Shown here: one piece after another, positions 45,726 to 54,175 of the stretch
How positions within the stretch are numbered: position 1 is the stretch's first letter
Layout: each line of letters opens with the position of its first letter
Origin: an uncultured Deefgea sp.
GTDB taxonomy: Bacteria; Pseudomonadota; Gammaproteobacteria; Burkholderiales; Chitinibacteraceae
DNA: 64,000 nt
NCBI RefSeq assembly: GCF_947072475.1
Contig: NZ_CAMTIA010000002.1
Location: 1 to 64,000 of the forward strand
Direction: 5' to 3'
Position numbers and translations under genes: made by a program
The notes under the pieces: model-generated
Seen by the model: the letters and a program-made list of their open reading frames with translations, nothing else
What the model was told of the DNA's origin: nothing
Database searches by the model: none

Positions 45726-45804
45726 TTGGCTTTCACCGATGGAAATACATACTCCATGCTAGTGGCCATGCGACAAAAAACAAGCGACGTCAGTTAAAAT
45801 CCCC

Positions 45805-45828
45805 CTAGGGTCTGTTGACGTTGGGTTT
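45805..45828. repeat. Solo end of the CTAGGGTCTGTTGACG repeat family
   Basis: CTAGGGTCTGTTGACGTTGG followed by GTTT matches the ends of the element at 9643-9771. It lies between the two S41 genes with no inverted partner nearby. Confidence 0.65.
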
Positions 45829-45880
45829 ACTAGCTGAGTTTGCGCGGACCTTGGCCAGAGACAAAGCAGGAAGCGCGCAT

Positions 45881-45918
45881 AAAAAAAACGCCAAGACTTC
45901 ACAGTCTTGGCGTTTTTT
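45881..45918 (-). terminator. Terminator after S41 paralogue B
   Basis: CGCCAAGACT, loop TCAC, AGTCTTGGCG, with A8 on one side and T6 on the other. On the minus strand the A-run gives the T-tract that ends the upstream peptidase gene. Confidence 0.9.
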
Positions 45919-45931
45919 AGTATTGGCTAGC

Positions 45932-47467
45932 TTAACGAACAGTCCAATATTTATTGTTTTGCATTTCAGGTTTGATCACCAAGCCTTGCGCAGCGCCCTG
46001 CCCGATTCGAGCCGTACCGGAATAAGCCATCGCTGCAGCGGGTTTACATAAATTTGGATTGGCTTGACGATAAATCGCAGCGGCAAGTAGACCTTCGCTG
46101 GTGTCGCCTAACTGCTTAGTAAAATCATCATTAGCGCTGCACTGCGGTGCAAAGCCATCGGCAAAATCACCCATGCCTTTGTCATTTACGCCTTTAAATT
46201 CAATCGGGAAATAAGAAATACCGCAATTGGACTTAGCAATATAGCCATAAGGTTTTCCGCAAGTGGTATTGCCAATAATTTGGACATCAATATCAATACC
46301 GCGCAAGCCATTAATAATCGATTCACTCGCCGAGCAAGTATTACCCGATGCCAAGATATAAACCCGTTTTAGATTTAAAGTCGGTAAGAATTGGCTTTTA
46401 CTAGTGGAATTATAAAACGGTATCACACCATTGGCGGTATCGACAGGGCGTTTATCATTGTATTGCAAATGCTCAAATACTTTATTTTGCGTTGCTCTTT
46501 CCCCTGCAATCATATAGGCCAATTCGCTGGCAATATATAAATAACCGCCGCCGTTATAACGTAAATCCAAAATTAACTCGCTGACATTATTGTCTTTAAA
46601 ATTTTGTACCGCATTAATTAAAGGCTGCTCTGCCGTTGAAATGTGGCTATTAAATATTAAATACCCGGTTTTTTTGCCGGCGACCTCAATGACTTTATTC
46701 ATCGGCACCGGTGAAATCGTGATGTCAGTTGCAGCCAGCGTCGCCGTCTTAACGCTACCAGCGCGATCAAAAGTAAATTGATGCGCCGCGCTATTGCTTG
46801 GATATAACAAGGCACTCAAACCCGCAACGCTAAAATCGCCAGCTATGCCATCAACTGACTTTAAAACATCACCACGAACAATGCCTGCACGATCCGCTGG
46901 CGAATTGGGCTCAACATAAGCCACTCGAATCACCAACGGCGCTTTGTCACCGGTGGCATGCCATTGAATACCATATTCAAGCACCTTACCTGAGTCGACA
47001 TAACCATTCCAAGCAAGCGTACTTTCAATAAAACTAAATTTGTCGACTTTAGCTCCGGAATTCGTCAGCAGCGGTGTTTTAAGAGCTTGAAAATAAGCGG
47101 ATAAAGAGCCAAACACTTGAGATTCATTACTATATGCAGGTGCGGCAGCATCCACCTTTGGCATGTCTTTATACCAAAGGTAATTTTTGCTCATATTGTC
47201 TTTGAGCCAAGCTTTTTCATCATTCAAAGTGCCGCTAGTACTCAATGGCGTATCGTCAAAGCGATAAGGATTATTCACGGAGCATTTTTGCGCCACCACC
47301 GCCGTGCTTGGCGCAGGTGTGACTGCTGGCTTATTACCCAAATCGGTTTGTGGACCATCAAAAATCCCAGGGCCATCACCGCCACCACCACAAGCACTTA
47401 ATAACGCAGTCAAACCCATTGCTGAACAACGCAACGCCCATTTTTGCCCCTGATTAACACGCATCAT
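45932..47467 (-). CDS. S41 family peptidase, lipoprotein (paralogue B)
   Basis: The 511-residue protein has a lipoprotein signal with lipobox LLSAC (Cys26), a short linker, the shared stretch CSVNNPYRFDDTPLSTSGTL, a PDZ-like domain (YVEPNSPADRAGIVRGDVLKSVDG) and the protease core with LILDLRYNGGGYLYIASELAYMIAG and NTCSASESIINGLRGID. Its C-terminal half is nearly the same as paralogue A, while the N-terminal half has diverged more. It lies upstream of paralogue A on the same strand with a terminator between them, so the two are transcribed separately. Tandem duplication is the simplest origin. Confidence 0.9.
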   Translation of the reverse strand: MMRVNQGQKWALRCSAMGLTALLSACGGGGDGPGIFDGPQTDLGNKPAVTPAPSTAVVAQKCSVNNPYRFDDTPLSTSGTLNDEKAWLKDNMSKNYLWYKDMPKVDAAAPAYSNESQVFGSLSAYFQALKTPLLTNSGAKVDKFSFIESTLAWNGYVDSGKVLEYGIQWHATGDKAPLVIRVAYVEPNSPADRAGIVRGDVLKSVDGIAGDFSVAGLSALLYPSNSAAHQFTFDRAGSVKTATLAATDITISPVPMNKVIEVAGKKTGYLIFNSHISTAEQPLINAVQNFKDNNVSELILDLRYNGGGYLYIASELAYMIAGERATQNKVFEHLQYNDKRPVDTANGVIPFYNSTSKSQFLPTLNLKRVYILASGNTCSASESIINGLRGIDIDVQIIGNTTCGKPYGYIAKSNCGISYFPIEFKGVNDKGMGDFADGFAPQCSANDDFTKQLGDTSEGLLAAAIYRQANPNLCKPAAAMAYSGTARIGQGAAQGLVIKPEMQNNKYWTVR

Positions 47468-47827
47468 ATTCTCTTTTAAATGTAATTTTGAAAGATGCTA
47501 GACGCACAAACAAAAAACATCAAGCTGACTAAACAAGAAATAAATAATAAAACGCTGATATATAAATTAAAACCCTAGTGCGTTAACTCCAAGGCAAATG
47601 CCCACTTTAAGCGACTAAATGCCGACAACGGTTGGCAATATCCAATGCAGCTTCACTGCAATCAGCGTCGCATAAAGACGACACTGCCACTTTATCCAAG
47701 GCAATACCGCGCAATAAACTCTGCGCCCAATCAAATGGCGAGCAATGACCGTCTGCGGATATTTTTTGCCATCGACGACCGTGCTAGAATATCGTCCTAT
47801 CGACTCAATGAAAAATACAGGTGCAGC
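47468..47827. other. Intergenic region between S41 paralogue B and yebC
   Basis: This region holds the divergent promoters. A TAGAAT box (about 47784-47789) precedes yebC. A minus-strand frame ending at 47607 is open for about 50 codons without a normal start; it is discussed as a finding and not called as a gene. Confidence 0.4.
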
Positions 47828-48556
47828 ATGGCAGGTCATAGCAAGTGGGCAAATATTCAACACCGCAAGGGCCGTCAAGACGCCAAGCGCGGCCAAGTTT
47901 TCACCAAATTGATCAAAGAAATCACCGTTGCCGCCAAAATGGGCGGTGGCGATGTCTTGATGAATCCTCGTTTGCGTTTAGCGATTGATAAAGCCAAAGC
48001 GCAATCGATGCCAAAAGACAATATCGAAAACGCCGTCAAACGCGGCTCAGGCTCGCTTGACGGTGTGGATTATTTAGAGACCCGTTACGAAGGCTACGGT
48101 TTGAATGGCGCGGCGGTGATGGTGGATTGTCTGACTGACAATAAAGTACGTACCGTGGCTGACGTTCGTCATGCTTTTGCCAAATACGGCGGCAATATGG
48201 GTTCGGACGGCTGCGTGTCGTTCCAATTTAAACATTGCGGTTATTTGATTTTTGCGCCGGGTACGGATGAAGATGCGTTAATGGAAGCGGCACTCGAAGC
48301 CGGTGCAGACGACGTTGCCACCAATGACGACGGCTCAATCGAAGTGATCACCCCACCTTACGATTTTGTCACCATCAAAGAAACCCTCGAAGCCGCCGGT
48401 TTTAAAGCCGAAATGGGCGAATCAACGATGAAACCGCAAGGCGAGACTGAGCTTGAAGGCGATGATGCGATCAAAATGCAAAAATTGATCGACGCGCTCG
48501 AAAGCTTGGATGATGTGCAAGAGGTATATACCACGGCGGTATTTGACGAAGAGTAA
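47828..48556 (+). CDS. YebC/PmpR family protein (TACO1-like translational/transcriptional regulator)
   Basis: The 242-residue protein begins [22 protein letters not shown], the hallmark of the YebC family, and continues with [62 protein letters not shown] and an acidic C-terminal domain. Members have been described as DNA-binding regulators and, more recently, as translation factors that help with polyproline stalls, like mitochondrial TACO1. That would complement the EF-P/EarP pair at 23-25 kb, an inference. No ruvC neighbour is present. Confidence 0.94.
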   Translation: MAGHSKWANIQHRKGRQDAKRGQVFTKLIKEITVAAKMGGGDVLMNPRLRLAIDKAKAQSMPKDNIENAVKRGSGSLDGVDYLETRYEGYGLNGAAVMVDCLTDNKVRTVADVRHAFAKYGGNMGSDGCVSFQFKHCGYLIFAPGTDEDALMEAALEAGADDVATNDDGSIEVITPPYDFVTIKETLEAAGFKAEMGESTMKPQGETELEGDDAIKMQKLIDALESLDDVQEVYTTAVFDEE

Positions 48557-48576
48557 ACTTCGTTTGAGTCCATCAA

Positions 48577-48607
48577 CAAAAACCGCCATGATTTTGGCGG
48601 TTTTTTT
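48577..48607 (+). terminator. Terminator after the yebC gene
   Basis: AAAACCGCCA, loop TGATTT, TGGCGGTTTT with a long T-tract. Confidence 0.92.
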
Positions 48608-48710
48608 CAAATGTAGGGTGTATTCAACGCACAACGGTAATACGCCAGATGATGGGATTATTCATGCGGCGTAATAAATGCCTTCGGCGATTACGCCCTA
48701 CTCGCTGTAG

Positions 48711-48736
48711 GTACGATTAGCGAAGCGTAATCGTAC
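48711..48736. repeat. 9-bp inverted repeat hairpin
   Basis: GTACGATTA, loop GCGAAGCG, TAATCGTAC. The loop is itself partly self-complementary (CGAAGCG). It is part of a cluster of intergenic repeats between the yebC terminator and the GYF_2 gene. Confidence 0.7.
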
Positions 48737-48750
48737 GCATGTACTCATCC

Positions 48751-48777
48751 CTCCGATTTCGCTTCGCTCTATCGGAG
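48751..48777. repeat. 7-bp inverted repeat hairpin
   Basis: CTCCGAT and ATCGGAG flank TTCGCTTCGCTCT. The GCGAAGCG motif of the neighbouring hairpin recurs in its loop on the other strand. Confidence 0.6.
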
Positions 48778-48852
48778 CTACGGTGCTAGGTGGAGCGAAG
48801 CGATAAATATCACAGATCAAAACGAATGAAGCACCCAAAATATTTAATCAAT

Positions 48853-49416
48853 TTAAGCCAATAGTGTAAATAAGAAGCTAACAATCCATGTAATAAAATA
48901 AGCTAAATTATGATTAAGATTTTTTGCTCGTTGATATAGATAAACAGGAACTAACCAAGCCATTCCTTTAAATTTATCAGTATTATGACCGGCTTTTCTT
49001 AGTTTATTCTCATCAGAGTATGACAATACCACATTAAGTACTAAAGTAACGAACCAGTATTTACCACTCTCTACGGCAACACTGGCAGCATATTCATTTT
49101 TATGAATTGCACCTGCTATAAAATACTCTAATAACATTCCTAGAATTGGAGCAAATGCAAGTACCCAGACTAACGTATTATTTACATGATCACCAGAGAG
49201 TGGAGGTGGAGACGAACGCTCAAGATAAGTTCGTAGCTCTGTATTTTCAATTTTCAACCAATCAGGATAACCTTTCTTCCAAACTGCAGATCCATAAGAA
49301 ATTTTTTCTGACTTAATAAAATTAATTATTTCCTCCTCAGAAATTGGTCCATTTCGTTGGCCATCTTCTTCATAAAACCAAGACACATCACTAATAACTT
49401 GCTCATTATTTGACAT
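48853..49416 (-). CDS. GYF_2 (DUF4339) domain membrane protein, likely acquired
   Basis: The 187-residue protein has an N-terminal GYF_2 domain (about residues 10-62, WFYEEDGQRNGPISEEEI... and AVWKKGYPDWLKIENTEL), a Pro-rich linker, and a C-terminal membrane part with three or four hydrophobic segments (about 80-105, 122-132, 150-160, 170-187). GYF_2 is a small protein-interaction fold. The gene and flanks (about 48840-49640) are much richer in A+T than the rest of the window, with AT-ending codons dominating, suggesting transfer. The function is unknown. Confidence 0.8.
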   Translation of the reverse strand: MSNNEQVISDVSWFYEEDGQRNGPISEEEIINFIKSEKISYGSAVWKKGYPDWLKIENTELRTYLERSSPPPLSGDHVNNTLVWVLAFAPILGMLLEYFIAGAIHKNEYAASVAVESGKYWFVTLVLNVVLSYSDENKLRKAGHNTDKFKGMAWLVPVYLYQRAKNLNHNLAYFITWIVSFLFTLLA

Positions 49417-49705
49417 CGAAACCTCACTTTTAAGATTTAAATTTTAATAACTTAATCTTGGCAATTACTTATGTTCAGGTCAATAACTCGATGACTAACA
49501 CTAGAAATTGTGTCATATTTACGTCATTTTTTAGCACTTAAAAAGTAAGCAGAATAGTAAATTAAATACAAACATCCTATAATTTGCTTTCAAAAATTGC
49601 AATAAAATAAATTTTTGATTGCTACTAAATTTAGTACCGCGCGGCTAGATTTCAATGCACGAATCAACCCTAAGCCGCATCATCGTAGGGTGTCAATGAG
49701 TGTAA
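49417..49705. other. AT-rich intergenic region
   Basis: This very AT-rich stretch upstream of the GYF_2 gene holds its promoter. I see no gene, no terminator and no repeat until the hairpin at 49706. Confidence 0.5.
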
Positions 49706-49742
49706 CGAATTGCACCATGACACAATCCAACGGTGCAATTCG
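49706..49742. repeat. 11-bp perfect inverted repeat
   Basis: CGAATTGCACC (49706-49716) and GGTGCAATTCG (49732-49742) are separated by 15 bases. It sits inside a GTAGGGTGT-type intergenic repeat similar to that at 48614. Confidence 0.65.
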
Positions 49743-49769
49743 CGCAGCTTTTGACACAACTCATCCCGC

Positions 49770-49913
49770 TCAGCGAAACAAGAAATAATAAATCACATAA
49801 AACCAGCTCAAAAAGCCGTGAATAATCGCCCATAGAATGGAGTGATTGGCGCTCCATGAGAGGGCGACGGCGATGAGGGTGCCCAGACTAAATCCACCGA
49901 TAACGTTTTTCAT
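49770..49913 (-). CDS. Small hydrophobic membrane protein (47 aa)
   Basis: The frame starts ATG 49913, with GGAG nine bases upstream, and ends TGA at 49770. It encodes MKNVIGGFSLGTLIAVALSWSANHSILWAIIHGFLSWFYVIYYFLFR, two probable transmembrane helices separated by WSANHS. Short proteins with the same SWSANxSILWAIxHGxxxWFYVIYY pattern occur in many proteobacteria without known function. The codon usage fits the host and there is a ribosome-binding site. It is divergent from rph. Confidence 0.75.
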   Translation of the reverse strand: MKNVIGGFSLGTLIAVALSWSANHSILWAIIHGFLSWFYVIYYFLFR

Positions 49914-50064
49914 TTTGGCTCACTCCATTGATTGATGATCGTAAGCCATGATAGCCCAATCCAGTTGGCTGTCATACTGCGCCAAAATGCACGCGATGCG
50001 TCAGCGCCCAAGTAACGCGCTGCGGTATACTGGTGCGCAATTTAATCAGTCATTAGGAAATCCC

Positions 50065-50781
50065 ATGCGCCCTTCACAACGCCAGCCGAACGAGCTGCGC
50101 ACCGTCACTTTAACCCGCAACTACACTTGCCACGCCGAAGGCAGTGTATTGATTGAGTTTGGTAATACCAAAGTGCTGTGTACCGCCAGCGTCGAAGAAA
50201 AAGTACCGCCGTTTTTAAAAGGCAAAGGCGAAGGCTGGGTGACGGCAGAATACGGCATGTTGCCACGTTCCACCGGTAGCCGGATGCGCCGTGAGGCCGC
50301 AAGCGGTAAGCAAAGCGGTCGCACCCAAGAAATCCAGCGCCTGATCGGTCGCTCATTGCGCGCGGTGGTCGACCTAAAAGCTTTGGGTGAGCGCCAAATT
50401 ACGATTGATTGCGATGTGATTCAAGCCGATGGCGGCACGCGCACGGCAAGTATTACTGGTGCATTTGTCGCGTTGACTGATGCGATCAATGGCTTAATAG
50501 CCGAGGGTAAATTAGCCTCAAGCCCGATTCGTGAATCGGTAGCAGCAATTTCAGTGGGGATTGTTGGCACAACGCCGGTGCTCGATTTGGATTACATCGA
50601 AGATTCGGGCTGCGAGACCGATATGAATGTAGTGATGACGGCGGCAGGTCAGTTTATCGAAATCCAAGGCACGGCCGAAGGTGAGGCTTTTAGCCGCGCG
50701 GAAATGAATGCATTACTGGATTTGGCCGAACTGGGCATCCAGCAATTAATCGAAAAACAAAACGCAGCACTCGCCGCTTAA
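50065..50781 (+). CDS. rph: Ribonuclease PH
   Basis: The 238-residue phosphorolytic exoribonuclease trims the 3' ends of tRNA precursors. It shows [21 protein letters not shown] at the start, [14 protein letters not shown], the RNA-binding arginines in [38 protein letters not shown] and [18 protein letters not shown] with the catalytic acidic residues. ATG 50065 follows AGGA; upstream in-frame codons to 49948 lack homology. The length is standard, so it does not carry the truncation known in some laboratory E. coli strains. Confidence 0.97.
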   Translation: MRPSQRQPNELRTVTLTRNYTCHAEGSVLIEFGNTKVLCTASVEEKVPPFLKGKGEGWVTAEYGMLPRSTGSRMRREAASGKQSGRTQEIQRLIGRSLRAVVDLKALGERQITIDCDVIQADGGTRTASITGAFVALTDAINGLIAEGKLASSPIRESVAAISVGIVGTTPVLDLDYIEDSGCETDMNVVMTAAGQFIEIQGTAEGEAFSRAEMNALLDLAELGIQQLIEKQNAALAA

Positions 50782-50831
50782 TATTTGCTTTGTTTTTGCT
50801 GTTGCCCTGCGTTGACGATACGCAGGCAACA

Positions 50832-50855
50832 GCTAGAGCTAGAGCTAGAGCTAGA
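50832..50855. repeat. GCTAGA hexanucleotide tandem repeat (4 copies)
   Basis: Four perfect copies of GCTAGA lie 50 bases downstream of rph. Six-base units keep any reading frame, but no gene runs through it. Confidence 0.85.
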
Positions 50856-50983
50856 ACATTGCAGTGATCTCGCTGCTGTGCAATTGCTAACTTATCCAAC
50901 AACACGAAACGCTCATGACGATAGTATAATCAGCAACACCACAGCGATTGAGCGCTGGATGGTTATACCCTGATAAAGCCCCC

Positions 50984-51430
50984 ATGAAGATCCAAGATCA
51001 ACAAATCAAAATACCGCAAGAAGATGGCCGAATTTTTGTCGATATGCCTGATGGCGATGGCCATGTTTGCGCCAGCTGCGGTGCGTGTTGCAATCATTTT
51101 CGGGTCTCGTTTTATGCCGGAGAAGTCGCAGGTAGTTTTACCGATCATGCGCTGGCCGTTCCCAGCGATAAAATCATTATGATCACGCCGGTGTATGCCG
51201 CAATGAAAGGCACCAATCAGAAAGAGGCGCGCTGTATTAGCTTTAAAGGGACGGTGGGGCAAAGCAGCCATTGCAGCATCTACAGCCAGCGCTCAAGTAC
51301 TTGCCGCGAATTTTATGTGTATGACGAAGCCGGTCAACCTAATCCGGCCTGCCAAACCGCCAGAGCAGCGCATCAATTAATGCCATTACCGACGCTGCCG
51401 GTCGCAAAAAAACAAACTGCCGAGGCTTAG
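50984..51430 (+). CDS. YkgJ family cysteine-cluster protein
   Basis: The 148-residue protein has the YkgJ/CxxCxxCC zinc-or-iron-binding signature CASCGACCNHFRVSFY at about residues 30-45, and further cysteines in EARCISF, SSHCSIY and STCREF. The family (PF03692 type) is widespread and its biochemical role is not settled; metal binding is likely. ATG 50984 fits the family start; a TATAAT sequence (50926-50931) lies upstream and may be a -10 box. A small inverted pair overlaps the stop (CTGCCGAGG / CTCGGCAG) followed by TTTTTT, forming its terminator. Confidence 0.88.
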   Translation: MKIQDQQIKIPQEDGRIFVDMPDGDGHVCASCGACCNHFRVSFYAGEVAGSFTDHALAVPSDKIIMITPVYAAMKGTNQKEARCISFKGTVGQSSHCSIYSQRSSTCREFYVYDEAGQPNPACQTARAAHQLMPLPTLPVAKKQTAEA

Positions 51431-51446
51431 CTCGGCAGTTTTTTAG
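51415..51446 (+). terminator. Terminator overlapping the YkgJ gene stop
   Basis: AAACTGCCGAG, loop GCTTAG, CTCGGCAGTTTTTT. The stop codon TAG sits in or beside the loop. Confidence 0.85.
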
Positions 51447-51464
51447 GCTTTTATGGATTGCTGT

Positions 51465-52067
51465 TTATTTCAGCAATTTACTTTGTAGGGCAGTAATTTC
51501 ACTCGGCAATTGAATCGCTTCGCCTGCAGAAGCATGATTTTTCAATTGACCATTCACTATTTGCCCTGCAGCTAGCTTGCGATTGGTGGTGTCAATCAGC
51601 AACCAAGTGGCTTGATCTGGCTTATCACTGAGTAAATACAATACTTTGTCTTCTTTAAGCACGGCACCGGCTAACGCCGCTTTAAACGCTGCTGCTTGCT
51701 CACCGAGCAAGGTATTTAGCTGCGTATCAATCGGACTCACTGCAGTAAATAAGCCGATTTCATTCGGCGTTTTGCCCGCCAATGCATTTAAACCCGTCCA
51801 ATTCACATTCGATGGCATGGCTTGGCTAATTAAACTACCGGCTTTATCTTTAATCGCGCCACTCACTTGACTGGCATTGATGCCAAATGGCGCTAACGCG
51901 TCACTGGCTTCACCCACGGTTTGGTCAATCACTGCGTTGGCTTGATTTTTAATTTCTTGCCCAACGATGGCACCCACCGATGAAGCGGCTTGCTGCGCCA
52001 ATTGCGCGCCTTGATCACAAGCACCTAAACCTAAAACCAAGGCGACGGGAAGAACAAATTTGAACAT
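51465..52067 (-). CDS. Putative lipoprotein of unknown function
   Basis: The 200-residue protein starts ATG 52067 with GGAG five bases upstream. It has a lipoprotein signal (MFKFVLPVALVLGLGAC, Cys17), an Ala/Gln-rich helical region (about 20-70) resembling membrane-interacting coiled segments, and a C-terminal beta-rich part (VLYLLSDKPDQATWLLIDTTNRKLAAGQIVNGQLK). I do not recognise a named family. It lies 44 bases downstream of the FKBP gene on the same strand and may be cotranscribed. Confidence 0.7.
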   Translation of the reverse strand: MFKFVLPVALVLGLGACDQGAQLAQQAASSVGAIVGQEIKNQANAVIDQTVGEASDALAPFGINASQVSGAIKDKAGSLISQAMPSNVNWTGLNALAGKTPNEIGLFTAVSPIDTQLNTLLGEQAAAFKAALAGAVLKEDKVLYLLSDKPDQATWLLIDTTNRKLAAGQIVNGQLKNHASAGEAIQLPSEITALQSKLLK

Positions 52068-52111
52068 AGCAACTCCAATGATTTCAAATGTCGACACGTC
52101 GCCGACACTGA

Positions 52112-52516
52112 TTATTTAATTTCTAAAACTTCTACTTCAAAAATCAAGGTGGCATTGGCTGGAATCACGCCAGCAATACCACGGCTACCGTAGGCCAATT
52201 GTGGCGGGCAAACTAATTTAGCTTTGCCGCCCACTTTGATTTTTTGTACGCCTTCAGTCCAGCACGGAACGACACCACTCAAAGGAAACGTTGCTGGTTT
52301 GCCGCGTTTATACGAGCTATCAAATTCAGTGCCATTTTCTAAAGTGCCACGATAATGCACGCTCACCGTATCGCTGGCTTTGGGCGCTGGGCCAGTACCG
52401 GCTTTTAAAGTGGTGATTTGAATGCCACTGGGCGTGGTTTCAACTGCTGCCGGTGTAGCCGCCTGCGCAGCGAGGGCACTGGCAAGTAAGACTGTGGCAG
52501 CAAGAAAATGTTTCAT
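52112..52516 (-). CDS. FKBP-type peptidyl-prolyl cis-trans isomerase, exported
   Basis: The 134-residue protein has a signal peptide (MKHFLAATVLLASALAAQA) and one FKBP domain with VSVHYRGTLENGTEFDSSYKRGKPATFPLSGVVPCWTEGVQKIKVGGKAKLVCPPQLAYGSRG. It catalyses proline isomerisation in the periplasm. Two cysteines in the domain (PCWTE and VCPP) may form a disulfide. It is a single-domain form without the Mip dimerisation helix. ATG 52516 has AAGGA six bases upstream. Confidence 0.92.
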   Translation of the reverse strand: MKHFLAATVLLASALAAQAATPAAVETTPSGIQITTLKAGTGPAPKASDTVSVHYRGTLENGTEFDSSYKRGKPATFPLSGVVPCWTEGVQKIKVGGKAKLVCPPQLAYGSRGIAGVIPANATLIFEVEVLEIK

Positions 52517-52695
52517 ACTAAATCCTTTTTTATTTAAATTAAGCCCATCGAGCCAAACTCGATGGTGCATCGTAGCAGTTGTGTACCTTGGTACTCTTTT
52601 TTAGGCATTGCAGTCGATTTTCTTGATCTATCAAAATCAACACGCCCTGCGCTTGACGACGATGGCTTTAAACTCGCGCGGCGACGACAAACCGA

Positions 52696-54138
52696 TTATT
52701 TTTTCTTTCGTGCATCTTGCTGCTCTTGGCGCAATTGATTGAGCCTTGCTTCAATCCCAGAGAGCAGGTAAAAATCATTGCCGGGCTGCTTTAGTGCCAA
52801 TTCAAACTGTTCAAATGCAGCAGTATATTCTTGCAGCCTAACGTAGTATTCGCCTTGCGACTGATACTGCCGCATTAAATCGCCTTGCTTGGCATACATC
52901 TTCGCCTGCCTTTGGTATAGCCAAGCATCTGAAGGATAAAACTCCAAAGCATCATTCAAACTCGATTTTGCTTCAGCAAATTGACCACTGGCAATATAAG
53001 CATCAATCAAGCCATAGAGTAATGCGCGGTTGGCCGGAAAAGCCTGCACCGCATCACTCATGATTTGTACTGCTTCAGCATTTTTACCTTGCCCCAATTT
53101 AATATTGCCAGCCAAAAAGGCCAACATTGGGTGATTTTTAGCTTTAGATAAACTGGCTTTTGCCGTTTGCAGTGACTGCCATGCCAAATCGTATTGCTGT
53201 AATAAATAATATGAATACGCCAAACCATAGTGCTGGGCAGTTTCATTGGCGTAACGTTTTTCTTGAAGAATGCCTTGGTAATAAGGCACCCCATCACGTC
53301 CGCCCATTTGCATCGCCCGTGATTTTTCTCGAATCAATAAGAATTCGAGGCTATCGGGCACCGCTTTAAATTTGATTTCCCCCAAGCGCGCTTGAGCATC
53401 AGAAATACGCTTAAATGTCACAGGGTGAGTGCGCAAAAAATCAGGCGCGTTGTTTTCATACAATCGATTATGTTTTTGCAAGCGCTCAAAAAACACCACC
53501 ATGGCACTGGGATCGTAGCCAGATTTTTTTAGGGTTTGCATGCCGATGCGATCGGCTTCTTGTTCAAACGAATAGGTAAAATCAAGCTGTCTTTGCACTG
53601 CAACCCCCGTGCCCGCAGCAATCGCAGCCACCGCAGCATCCCCTCGCCCCGCTTGCGACGCCAATAAAGCCACTGCAATCGATGCCAATGAAATCCACGG
53701 GCTCGATTTGGTGCCATCAATTAAACGCGCAATATGTCGCTGGCTAACGTGAGCAATTTCATGCGCCAACACGCTGGCGACTTCGGACTCATGCTGTGCT
53801 TGCACCAATAAGCCAGTATGCACGCCAACAAAACCACCGGGCATGGCAAACGCATTCACGCTGGCATCGAGTAAAGGGAAAAAAGTAAATTGGGGTTGGC
53901 TAATTTCTGCTGCGTCAGTCAGGCGATAACCGACTTGATTTAGATAGGCGACGATTTCAGGGTCTTCGAGCATTGCGCCGCTACGGCGAATTTGCCGCAT
54001 CGCATTCTCACCAATTTCACGCTCTTGTTGCGTACTCAAACCTTGCTGCGAAATATCGCCAAAATCTGGCATCTCGCCGGCTTGAAGTGGTGTTATGCCG
54101 CAAGCGGCGATCAACAAAGCAATTATTTTTTGTTTCAC
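52696..54138 (-). CDS. bepA: M48 family metalloprotease / chaperone BepA-like with TPR domain
   Basis: The 480-residue protein has a signal peptide (about 1-20), an M48 protease domain with the zinc motif HEIAH (His126, Glu127, His130) and the third ligand in SFEQEADRIG, and a C-terminal TPR array (about residues 295-470). This matches BepA (YfgC), which guards assembly of the LptD/BamA outer-membrane machinery by degrading or helping fold LptD. The gene is followed by an FKBP-type isomerase, another periplasmic folding factor, and lies in a run of envelope genes. Confidence 0.92.
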   Translation of the reverse strand: MKQKIIALLIAACGITPLQAGEMPDFGDISQQGLSTQQEREIGENAMRQIRRSGAMLEDPEIVAYLNQVGYRLTDAAEISQPQFTFFPLLDASVNAFAMPGGFVGVHTGLLVQAQHESEVASVLAHEIAHVSQRHIARLIDGTKSSPWISLASIAVALLASQAGRGDAAVAAIAAGTGVAVQRQLDFTYSFEQEADRIGMQTLKKSGYDPSAMVVFFERLQKHNRLYENNAPDFLRTHPVTFKRISDAQARLGEIKFKAVPDSLEFLLIREKSRAMQMGGRDGVPYYQGILQEKRYANETAQHYGLAYSYYLLQQYDLAWQSLQTAKASLSKAKNHPMLAFLAGNIKLGQGKNAEAVQIMSDAVQAFPANRALLYGLIDAYIASGQFAEAKSSLNDALEFYPSDAWLYQRQAKMYAKQGDLMRQYQSQGEYYVRLQEYTAAFEQFELALKQPGNDFYLLSGIEARLNQLRQEQQDARKKK

Positions 54139-54175
54139 TACGCCCTACTTCTTAATGACTGCCAGAGCCAACGAT

